Assembly: GCA_004552485.1 (NCBI GenBank)
Contig: SFOH01000081.1
Location: 1-7,060, forward strand
Direction: 5' to 3'
Source: Bacteroidales bacterium
GTDB taxonomy: Bacteria; Bacteroidota; Bacteroidia; Bacteroidales; Muribaculaceae
Length of the DNA stretch: 7,060 bases
Shown here in pieces: positions 1 through 6,320 of this stretch. A program made the position numbers and the translations under genes. How positions within the stretch are numbered: position 1 is the stretch's first letter; each line of letters starts with the position of its first letter. Below the pieces are notes generated by a model, which saw only the letters and a program-made list of their open reading frames with translations, was not told the DNA's origin and made no database searches.

Positions 1-1
1 T

Positions 2-385
2 TCTCCCAACTTCATCTACCTCGTTGGTGCGCCCGAAGGCTGGAAAGGCCCGTCTGCTGCCGAAGCCGACCACTACTCGGCATGGCGCCTCTTCGAGAAG
101 GATGACGAGATTGGCTCGAACGTCTACTACGGTACATTCCAGATCAACGCAGGCGATGCCATGTTCCGCTTCTACACCGCCCTCACCGGCTGGGACAACG
201 ACTCCTACGGTTCGCAGGCCGACGACAACCCCGTCGAAGAAGTCCTCGACTCAAACTTCTCCGGAACCTACGAACTCGTCAAAGGTAAAGGCTCATTCAG
301 CTTCCCCGACTGGCCCGGCGGCCTCATGACAATCCGCGTTGACATGAACGCCCCCATGTCCGTCTCCGTAAGCCCCGCTCAGTAA
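2..385 (+). CDS. SusE-like outer-membrane glycan-binding lipoprotein, C-terminal fragment
   Basis: The frame is open from the window edge and ends at TAA 383-385, giving about 127 residues of C-terminal sequence; the N-terminus lies upstream. The fragment starts with a strand resembling the carbohydrate-binding repeats of SusE/SusF (FIYLVGAPEGWKG), continues with a GTFQINAGDAMFRFYTAL segment, and ends in a FPDWPGG turn followed by alternating hydrophobic strands (TIRVDMNAPMSVSVSPAQ). This pattern is typical of the last beta-sandwich domain of SusE-type proteins, which sit on the cell surface and bind glycans for a SusC/SusD transporter. The next gene starts 30 bp downstream and is SusF-like, matching the usual susC-D-E-F order. 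The ligand cannot be predicted. The family call is fairly firm; the SusE rather than SusF label rests on order. Confidence 0.72.
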   Translation, partial: SPNFIYLVGAPEGWKGPSAAEADHYSAWRLFEKDDEIGSNVYYGTFQINAGDAMFRFYTALTGWDNDSYGSQADDNPVEEVLDSNFSGTYELVKGKGSFSFPDWPGGLMTIRVDMNAPMSVSVSPAQ

Positions 386-415
386 TCCACTAACAGATAA
401 AAATAGCTTGATTAT

Positions 416-1802
416 ATGAAGAAATTAGCATTATTGTCAGCAGTGGCACTGGGCCTGGCCTTCACCGCTCCAGACTGACAACCTCCAGATTTCCGCCGCC
501 GCTCAGACACAGAGCGTCCTGGACCTGAAGACCCTTAATGACAACGCCGAGAATATCACCGTTGCCGACATCGCCCTCACCAACTTCCCCGCCGACTACG
601 AGCTGAATGTGGTGATGCAGATCTCCGCCGACGAGAACTTCTCGCGCATTGCCGAAGTGCCTGCCACCGTTGCCAACAACACGGTGACAGTCAGCCCCGA
701 CGACCTTCAGGGCGTCTATCAGTCCAACATCTCCAAGAGCCCGAAACAGCGCACCATCTGGGCACGTTATGCCGCCTATGCCGTCAAAGACCAGGCATCG
801 GTGCGCATCGGCGACCCCGACTACTTCTACGGCCCCTTCCAGCTCCAGGTTCTTCCCATCCCCTCATCGTTCGTGATTGAGCAGAATTATTATCTGCTGG
901 GAACCGTCAACGGCTGGTCAGTGGCTCAGGCCATCAAACTCAACCACTCCGACAAGGACGTCTACGACGACCCCGTCTTCTCAATCAAGGTTGACATCTC
1001 CGCTGCCGACGCCGCCTCCGGCTGGTGGTGGAAGATTGTCCCCGAGTCGACCTACGCCACAGGCAACTGGGTTGATGCCGACAACGCCGCCTTCGGCGTG
1101 GCCGAGAACGGCGACGAGGCTCTCTCCGGAATGCTGGTGGGCCGCACCGCCACCGAAGACTGCGGCGCCGGCTGCCTGAAGGTTCAGGGCCCGTATCTGC
1201 TCACCATCAACCTCGAGGAGGGCACCTACAAATTCGAGATGGCCATCGACAACCTCTACACCCCCGGCGACTCCAACAACTGGAGCCATGCCGCCTCTCA
1301 GCTGCTCTTCACCAAGGACTATGCCAACTACTACGGATATGCCAACCTCAACAGCATATTCAAATTCACCAGCGCTCCCAACTGGGGCGGCATCAACTAT
1401 GGCAACGCCGGTGAGGGCGTGCTCTCCACCGACGGCGGCGCCGGCAACCTCACAGTTGCCGAGCCCGGTCTCTACTGGCTCCATGTCAACCTGGCCGCTC
1501 TCACCTACGAGGCCACTCTGGTCAAGACCATCGGCCTCGTCGGCGACGCCACTCCCAATGGTTGGGGTGCTTCGACAGCTCTCACTCCCTCTGCCGACAA
1601 CCTGGTTTGGACCGGCGAGGTTACCTTCGGCGCCGGCGAGTTCAAGTTCCGTGCCAACAACGAGTGGGCCATCAACCTGGGCGGCTCTATGGACGACCTC
1701 CAGCAGGACGGCGGCAACCTGGCTTCGCCCGGTGCCGGCACCTACGCCGTCACCCTTGACCTCAGCAAGCTCCCCTACACCTGCACCATGGTGAAGAAAT
1801 AA
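416..1802 (+). pseudogene. SusF/SusE-family surface glycan-binding lipoprotein, disrupted near the N-terminus
   Basis: ATG 416 opens a good secretion signal (MKKLALLSAVALGLAFTAPD), but the frame stops at TGA 476-478. The mature protein continues in the +1 frame, open from about 429 through TAA 1800-1802, with recognisable sequence from about 477 (DNLQISAAAQ). An N-terminal beta-sandwich domain covers roughly 477-870. Three related glycan-binding-type repeats follow, each beginning with a strand and an NGW/NNW turn: YYLLGTVNGW near 894, LYTPGDSNNW near 1254, and IGLVGDATPNGW near 1533. The expected lipobox Cys after FTA, and the linker that usually follows, are missing, which suggests a deletion of non-triplet length at about 465-477. 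The longest body-only frame begins at GTG 609 but would lack a signal and part of domain 1, so I do not take it as the true start. If the lesion is real, no surface lipoprotein is made; a sequencing or assembly error is possible. Confidence 0.7.
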
Positions 1803-1828
1803 TCTTCACTGAACCATCACTGACACCC

Positions 1829-1845
1829 CGGGGCCGTAAGCCCCG
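1829..1845 (+). other. Small GC hairpin after the SusF-like gene
   Basis: A 6-bp perfect inverted repeat, CGGGGC (1829-1834) and GCCCCG (1840-1845), encloses a 5-nt loop. It lies just before the stronger hairpin at 1852-1883 and may add to 3'-end formation or mRNA protection. No T-run follows it directly. Confidence 0.35.
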
Positions 1846-1851
1846 TCACCG

Positions 1852-1910
1852 GCAAGCCCGGCGCCTCACCGCGCCGGGCTTGCTGCGCTCTGTCACCCGT
1901 CCCTCTTTTT
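1852..1910 (+). terminator. Probable terminator of the SusE/SusF-like operon
   Basis: A perfect 13-bp stem (GCAAGCCCGGCGC at 1852-1864 with GCGCCGGGCTTGC at 1871-1883) closes a 6-nt loop. It sits 50 bp after the stop of the SusF-like gene. A T5 run at 1906-1910 lies 22 nt beyond the stem, farther than in a textbook intrinsic terminator, so it may act as a 3'-end stabiliser as well as a terminator. The next gene has its own promoter-like box, consistent with an operon boundary here. Confidence 0.7.
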
Positions 1911-1963
1911 CGCTCTTCCGCAGAAAATAGGCTCCGCTATGCCCGTTATTCCCAAAATTTCAT

Positions 1964-1971
1964 TATCTTTG
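1964..1971 (+). promoter_or_regulatory. Bacteroidota-type -7 box upstream of the kinase gene
   Basis: TATCTTTG matches the Bacteroidota primary-sigma consensus TAnnTTTG exactly. It lies in an AT-rich stretch 31 bp before ATG 2003, which would give a short leader of roughly 25 nt. I see no clear TTG-type -33 element about 20 bp upstream, so the upstream half of the promoter is weak or degenerate. Confidence 0.55.
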
Positions 1972-2002
1972 TGACACCGTTTGTAAAAATTCAGACAGCT
2001 TC

Positions 2003-3424
2003 ATGCCAAACATTGTCAACGAACTCCCCAAAGGATTCCAGCTGCATGGAAATGCGCGCACCTACACCATTGTAAAGACCTTGGGTGCCGGCGGCTTCGG
2101 CATCACCTACATGGTGAAGGCCCCTGTGCTCATCGGCACAATCAGGATGACCGCCAATTTCTGTGTCAAAGAATTCTTCCCGTCCAGCGACTGCGAGCGC
2201 CTCAACGACTCCGGTATCAACTATTCCGCGCCGGCGCGTGAGCGTGTTGAAAACTCACGTAAAGATTTTATAAACGAGGCGTAGCGCCTCCGCAGAATCG
2301 GCTTCTCGCACCACAACATCGTTGGCTTCGACGAGGTCTTTGAGGCCAACAACACGGCGTATTACGTCATGGAATACATTGAGGGCGAGAGCCTTGCCGC
2401 TTACGTGTCGAAGCACGGCGCTCTCAGCGAGGAGCAGACGCGCGCCCTGATGTGGCCCATCCTTGACGCCATGAGCCATCTCCACCGCCAGCGCATCTGC
2501 CATCTTGACATTAAGCCCGGAAACATAATGCTCGGCCGCGAGGAGAACGGCGACATCCGCCCCGTGCTCATTGACTTCGGCCTCTCCAAGCATTACGACA
2601 ACATGGGACGTCCGACCACCACCGTCAACACCCTCGGCGTGAGCGAGGGATACTCGCCGCGCGAGCAGTATTCCGGCATCAGCTCGTTCTCTCCCCAGTC
2701 CGACATTTATGCCCTGGGAGCCACATTATATTACTGTCTCACAGGCCAAACGCCGCGTTCGTCGCTGCTGGTGCGCGACGGCGAACTGGCTGCCGAACTT
2801 CCTGCTGACGTATCGCCCGAGATGCGTGACCTCGTTGAAAAGATGACGCGCGAAGTCCACACACGTCCCGCGTCCCTGGAGGAACTCAACGGCAGCGTCC
2901 CCTTCGTTGAGCACGGAGAGGGGGATAACACCGCCAGCGCTGAGTCACTTGAGACACGCCTCATCAGCGCCGTGAACCGCAAAGGCGGCAGAAAAGGCAA
3001 ATCAAAACAGAACAGCAGCCGGGATGACGCGGGAGCCACCGAGGTTATCAGCAGATCAGAGTCCGACAAATCCAAAAAGCGTTGGATTACGTACGCTCTG
3101 ATAGCGCTCGCCGCGGTAGTTATCAGTGGCCTTGTGATGCTCATCCTCAACAAATGTTCAGGCGGAAAAGCAGATGTTGTTGCGCCGGCAGCCGATACCG
3201 CTTCTGTCGTCTCCGCAGCAACGCCTGACACGGCGGAGGCAGCAGCCGAAGAACCGGCTGACACCGTTAAACCTGCCTCACGTCCCGTTGAAGCCGTTGA
3301 GGTCGCCGAGCCCAAGCCTCAGAAAGAGCAGACTGCTGCCAGGAAACAGCGAGCGACTTTCGTGGAAATTTTTGCGGGAAAAGTGGCGCAGAAAAGGAAA
3401 TTTTTTGTAACTTTGTGTGACTGA
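2003..3424 (+). pseudogene. Eukaryote-like membrane Ser/Thr protein kinase, interrupted by an in-frame TAG
   Basis: One frame runs from ATG 2003 to TGA 3422-3424 (473 codons) with a single stop, TAG 2282-2284, at codon 94. Counting through the stop, the kinase landmarks are in order: glycine loop LGAGGFGITY (27-36), ATP-anchoring Lys56 (FCVKEFFP), helix-C Glu92 (INEA), catalytic HLDIKPGN with Asp169, metal-binding DFG at 191-193, and an activation/P+1 segment GYSPREQY (around 216). A basic linker leads to one membrane segment (about 361-381), then an Ala/Pro/Glu-rich outside region. The kinase would phosphorylate Ser/Thr in the cytoplasm and might sense through its outer tail; the substrate is unknown. 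The stop falls right after helix C, so the 93-residue product lacks the catalytic loop. A restart at ATG 2369 would lack the glycine loop and Lys56. The final 20 or so codons look like intergenic DNA, so the 3' end may also be truncated. A CAG (Gln) to TAG change is a plausible origin. Confidence 0.75.
3408..3415 (+). promoter_or_regulatory. -7 box overlapping the end of the kinase frame
   Basis: TAACTTTG is an exact match to the Bacteroidota TAnnTTTG -7 consensus. It follows a T6 run and lies inside the last codons of the kinase frame. The AT-rich DNA before it resembles promoter regions in front of Bacteroidales RNA genes. The -33 element is not clear: a TTTG at 3371-3374 is too far upstream. 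Transcription would begin near 3421 and enter the hairpin-rich gap before aspS. Confidence 0.5.
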
Positions 3425-3650
3425 TTGATGCCGGGAGCCCGGAACAGTTCCTACGAGCTGAAGCAAGGCTCTGAGCAGCAGGCAGTTATTATGGTATGGC
3501 GCACCGCGGCAGCCCTTTGGCTCCTCGGTGCTTTCAGGCGTGCAGGTAGGCTGACAGCATGGATGCCCGCGCAAGCGTCTGAGAATCAGATGATGAAGAG
3601 ATGGCACTCTCTCGCCGGGATAGACATATTCCTCATTCATCCCTGCGCCA
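3421..3650 (+). ncRNA. Candidate structured RNA or long aspS leader, family not recognised
   Basis: This stretch follows a -7 box and lacks a convincing protein gene. Several local inverted repeats can be drawn. GCACCG/CGGTGC (3501-3506 with 3526-3531) encloses AGCC/GGCT (3511-3514 with 3519-3522). TCTGA/TCAGA (3578-3582 with 3586-3590) has a GAA loop. AGAGA/TCTCT (3597-3601 with 3608-3612) closes a 6-nt loop. GGGAT/ATCCC (3617-3621 with 3639-3643) is extended by CGC/GCG past one mismatch. I looked for hallmarks of RNase P RNA, tmRNA, SRP RNA and common riboswitches and saw none. It could be a 6S-like RNA, another small RNA, or a regulatory leader. The ends are guesses: the start comes from the promoter box, the end from the last hairpin. 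No T-run terminator follows. Confidence 0.3.
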
Positions 3651-3765
3651 CTCGGTTAATACACATTCCCATAGAATAAACGTTCCTGTAAAAAACATTC
3701 AACTTAAGAACAGGCATCCCCCGTAAAATATATTTCCTTTATAATATACACTCTTTTTTCTGCTT
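3651..3765 (+). promoter_or_regulatory. AT-rich region just upstream of aspS, with a near-consensus -7 box
   Basis: This gap is much more AT-rich than the flanking genes. TATATTTC at 3729-3736 matches seven of eight positions of TAnnTTTG and would give an aspS leader of about 25 nt. A short inverted repeat (CCTGT 3685-3689 with ACAGG 3710-3714) lies upstream. No Shine-Dalgarno is evident before ATG 3766, which is common in Bacteroidota. aspS may be transcribed from here, from the box at 3408, or from both. Confidence 0.3.
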
Positions 3766-5382
3766 ATGTTCAGAACAAATACCTGCGGAGAACTCCGCCT
3801 TGCCGATGCCGGCAAACATGTGACTCTGTCCGGATGGGTGCAGCGCACCCGCCGCATGGGTGGCATGACTTTCCTGGACCTGCGTGACCGCTATGGCATC
3901 ACTCAGGTGGTCTTCAACGACGCCGATAACGCCGCCCTCAACGCCGAGGCCCAGCACATCGGCCGCGAATATGTGGTGCAGGTCACCGGCACTGTGGCCG
4001 AGCGCTCCTCCAAGAACGCCAACCTGCCCACCGGCGACATCGAGATTATCGCTGACTCGCTGCGCGTGCTCAGCCCCTCCGAAGTGCCCCCCTTCACCAT
4101 CGAGGACAACACCGACGGCGGCGACGACCTCCGCATGAAATACCGCTATCTGGACCTGCGCCGTCCCGCCGTGCGCAAGAATCTGGAGCTGCGCCACCGC
4201 ATGACCATGGAGGTGCGCCGCTATCTGGACTCAAAAGGCTTCCTGGAGATTGAGACGCCGTGCTTCCGCGACGAGGACCTGCGCGCCGACCGTCAGCCCG
4301 AGTTCACCCAGATCGACTGCGAGATGAGCTTCGTGGAGCAGGACGACATCATCGAGCTCTTCGAGGGTATGGCCAAGCACCTGTTCAAGGAGCTGCGCGG
4401 CGTGGAGCTGGACGAGCCTTTCCGCCGCATGCCCTGGTCGGAGGCCATGAAATACTATGGCTCGGACAAGCCCGACCTGCGCTTCGGCATGAAGTTCGTG
4501 GAGCTCGACGGCGTCCTCAAGGGCGAGGGCTTCTCTGTCTTTGACAATGCGGCATACATCGGCGGCATCTGCGCTCCCGGCGCCGCCAAGTACACTCGCA
4601 AGCAGCTGGATGCGCTCACCGACTTCGTGAAGCGTCCGCAGATTGGCGCCAAGGGTCTTGTCTACGCCCGCGTGGGCGAGGACGGCACCGTCAAGTCGTC
4701 CGTCGACAAGTTCTACACCCAGGAGAAGCTCCAGGAACTGCGCCGCGCCATGAACGCCAACCCCGGCGACCTCATCCTCATCCTCAGCGGCGACGACGCC
4801 ATGCGCACCCGCAAACAGCTCTGCGAGCTGCGTCTGGAGATGGGCAACCAGCTGGGCCTGCGCGACAAGAACAAGTTCGCCTGCCTGTGGGTTGTCGACT
4901 TCCCCATGTTTGAGTGGAGCGACGAGGAGCAGCGCCTCATGGCCATGCACCACCCGTTCACCCATCCCAAGGACGAGGACATCCCCCTGCTCGACACCGA
5001 CCCTGCCGCCGTGCGCGCCGATGCCTACGACATGGTGGTCAACGGCGTCGAAGTCGGCGGCGGCTCGATCCGTATCCACGACAGCGCCCTGCAGGCAAAG
5101 ATGTTCGAGATTCTGGGCTTCACGCCCGAGAAGGCCCAGGAGCAGTTCGGATTCCTGATGAACGCCTTCAAGTTCGGCGCACCCCCTCACGGCGGCCTCG
5201 CCTACGGACTGGACCGCTGGGTAAGCCTCTTCGCCGGCCTCGACTCGATCCGCGACTGCATCGCCTTCCCCAAGAACAACGCCGGCCGCGACGTGATGCT
5301 CGACGCTCCCGCCGCGCTCGATCCCAAGCAGCTCGACGAGCTCGACCTCAAGGTCGTCATCCCCGAGAAAGAAGAGAAATAA
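3766..5382 (+). CDS. aspS: Aspartyl-tRNA synthetase with an internal deletion of about 51 codons
   Basis: AspRS is a cytoplasmic class IIb enzyme that activates aspartate with ATP and charges tRNA-Asp. The N-terminal OB-fold anticodon-binding domain (residues 1 to about 105, with LSGWVQRTRRMGG and FLDLRDRYG), the RYLDLRRP linker, the bacterial GAD insert (about 265-380), GVEVGGGSIRIHD (427-439) and motif 3 (GGLAYGLDRW, 476-485, Arg484) are all present. The oddity is at the join of residues 165 and 166 (nt 4260/4261), where FLEIETP runs directly into CFRDEDLRADRQPEFTQ. In bacterial AspRS about 51 residues separate these, including the TPEGARDF flipping loop, VPSR, the QSPQ...KQLL aspartate-binding segment and the start of motif 2. 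The protein has 538 residues; adding 51 gives 589, close to the roughly 585 I recall for Bacteroides. The frame is kept, but the product should not bind aspartate normally. The start is clear: the protein begins with the family-typical RTNTCGEL and the DNA before it is AT-rich. Confidence 0.93.
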   Translation: MFRTNTCGELRLADAGKHVTLSGWVQRTRRMGGMTFLDLRDRYGITQVVFNDADNAALNAEAQHIGREYVVQVTGTVAERSSKNANLPTGDIEIIADSLRVLSPSEVPPFTIEDNTDGGDDLRMKYRYLDLRRPAVRKNLELRHRMTMEVRRYLDSKGFLEIETPCFRDEDLRADRQPEFTQIDCEMSFVEQDDIIELFEGMAKHLFKELRGVELDEPFRRMPWSEAMKYYGSDKPDLRFGMKFVELDGVLKGEGFSVFDNAAYIGGICAPGAAKYTRKQLDALTDFVKRPQIGAKGLVYARVGEDGTVKSSVDKFYTQEKLQELRRAMNANPGDLILILSGDDAMRTRKQLCELRLEMGNQLGLRDKNKFACLWVVDFPMFEWSDEEQRLMAMHHPFTHPKDEDIPLLDTDPAAVRADAYDMVVNGVEVGGGSIRIHDSALQAKMFEILGFTPEKAQEQFGFLMNAFKFGAPPHGGLAYGLDRWVSLFAGLDSIRDCIAFPKNNAGRDVMLDAPAALDPKQLDELDLKVVIPEKEEK

Positions 5383-5402
5383 ACCACCACAGCCCTCACC
5401 GA

Positions 5403-5427
5403 CGGCGATGCCCTCCGAGCGTCGCCG
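5403..5427 (+). other. Hairpin between aspS and the Nif3 gene
   Basis: CGGCGA (5403-5408) and TCGCCG (5422-5427) form a 6-bp stem with a 13-nt loop, 20 bp after the aspS stop. A second GC-rich inverted repeat overlaps it just downstream (GGCC...GGGCC, about 5427-5442), followed by a mildly T-rich stretch before the Nif3 gene. It could be a weak terminator or a processing site within one transcript. There is no clean T-run. Confidence 0.3.
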
Positions 5428-5470
5428 GCCGGGATACCGGGCCGCGGGAGTTTACTTTTAAGCGAAACTT

Positions 5471-6295
5471 ATGACCAAGGAAATATCACACAACGCGCCT
5501 GTCACCGTGCGCGACGTGGCCGCAGCCATCGAGGCCTTCGCCCCGCTCAGCTGCCAGGAGAAATGGGACAACACCGGCCTGCAGGTGGGCTGCCCCGACG
5601 CCCGCTGCACCGGCGTGCTGGTGTGCGTCGACGTCACCCCCGGCGTCATCGCCGAGGCCGTTGAGCGCCACTGCAACATGGTGGTCTCTCACCACCCCCT
5701 GCTGTTCCACGGGCTGAAGACCATCACCGGCGCCACGCCCGTCGAGCAGGCCGTCATCGAGGCGCTGCGCAACGGCGTGGCCGTCTACTCCAGCCACACC
5801 GCCACCGACAGCGTCGCCGGCGGCGTGAGCCATGAGATGGCCCGACGCCTCGGCGTAACTGCCGAGGCCGTCCTCGAACCCCTCGCCGGATGCGGCGACG
5901 GCACGCTCGGCCTCGGAGTTGTCGGCAAACTTGCCGAACCGCTCGCCACGCGCATGCTCGTCGAGCGCGTAAAAGAGACATTCTCCAGCCCCGTGGCGCG
6001 ATGCTCCGACCCCGACCTCGCCCCCGCCGCCATCACACGTATGGCAATGTGCGGCGGCGCCGGAGGCTCGCTCATCGCCGCTGCCGTGGCGGCCGGTGCC
6101 GGGGCTTATCTCACCTCCGACCTCCGCTATCACGACTTCACCGACTGGGGCAGCCGCATATTCCTCATTGACATCGGCCACTACGAGAGCGAGGCATGCT
6201 CCCGCGACATCCTCTCCCACGTCATCGCCCGCGCCCTCCCCGTGCTCCCCGTCCTCGTCTCCCGCTCCCAGCGCAATCCCATCTTTTATATCTGA
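5471..6295 (+). CDS. Nif3-like dinuclear metal-centre protein (YbgI/YqfO family), short form
   Basis: The 274-residue protein matches the Nif3 family, which forms toroidal hexamers with a two-metal site in each subunit; the substrate is not settled, though E. coli YbgI has been linked to ring-opening and DNA-repair roles. Metal-ligand motifs are visible: VSHHPL with His74 and His75, SHTATD with His109 and Asp113, and GHYESE with His237 and Glu241. KWDNTGLQVG (31-40) and CGGAGGS (194-200) are also family hallmarks. Many Bacteroidota homologues are about 365 residues and carry a CutA/PII-like domain in the middle; here the two halves join directly around 137-155 (EPLAGCGDGTLGLGVVGKL), as in the shorter E. 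coli type. The join looks natural. ATG 5471 is the first good start after the 88-bp gap from aspS. The zinc-ribbon gene begins 25 bp after its stop, suggesting co-transcription. Confidence 0.9.
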   Translation: MTKEISHNAPVTVRDVAAAIEAFAPLSCQEKWDNTGLQVGCPDARCTGVLVCVDVTPGVIAEAVERHCNMVVSHHPLLFHGLKTITGATPVEQAVIEALRNGVAVYSSHTATDSVAGGVSHEMARRLGVTAEAVLEPLAGCGDGTLGLGVVGKLAEPLATRMLVERVKETFSSPVARCSDPDLAPAAITRMAMCGGAGGSLIAAAVAAGAGAYLTSDLRYHDFTDWGSRIFLIDIGHYESEACSRDILSHVIARALPVLPVLVSRSQRNPIFYI

Positions 6296-6320
6296 AAATC
6301 AAAACATTATACAACAAAAT

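Noticed and set aside
609..1802. Taking GTG 609 as the true start of the SusF-like protein.
   Set aside because: This drops the signal peptide and part of the first domain. The same frame is open and homologous-looking back to about 477, and a signal peptide lies just upstream in another frame.
2282..2284. TAG read as a sense codon (recoded or suppressed amber).
   Set aside because: A single TAG in one gene is better explained by mutation or sequencing error; nothing else in the window suggests an altered genetic code.
3575..3665. A CTGAGA motif and a GGTTAATAC stretch recalling a TPP riboswitch.
   Set aside because: The other conserved TPP elements and their spacing are missing, and no thiamine gene follows.
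3425..3679. An 84-codon + strand frame between the kinase and aspS.
   Set aside because: It has unusual composition (many Met, Trp and Arg), no domain, and overlaps hairpins directly after a promoter box. A structured RNA or leader fits better.
4231..5190. A 319-codon open frame on the - strand across aspS.
   Set aside because: It is the codon-biased mirror of a GC-rich gene. Its composition (Val, Leu, Ala, His, Glu rich) has no recognisable domain, and the + strand is unambiguous AspRS.
5486..6220. A 244-codon open frame on the - strand across the Nif3 gene.
   Set aside because: It is a shadow of GC-rich codon use; the + strand has all Nif3 metal motifs and no domain is seen on the - strand.
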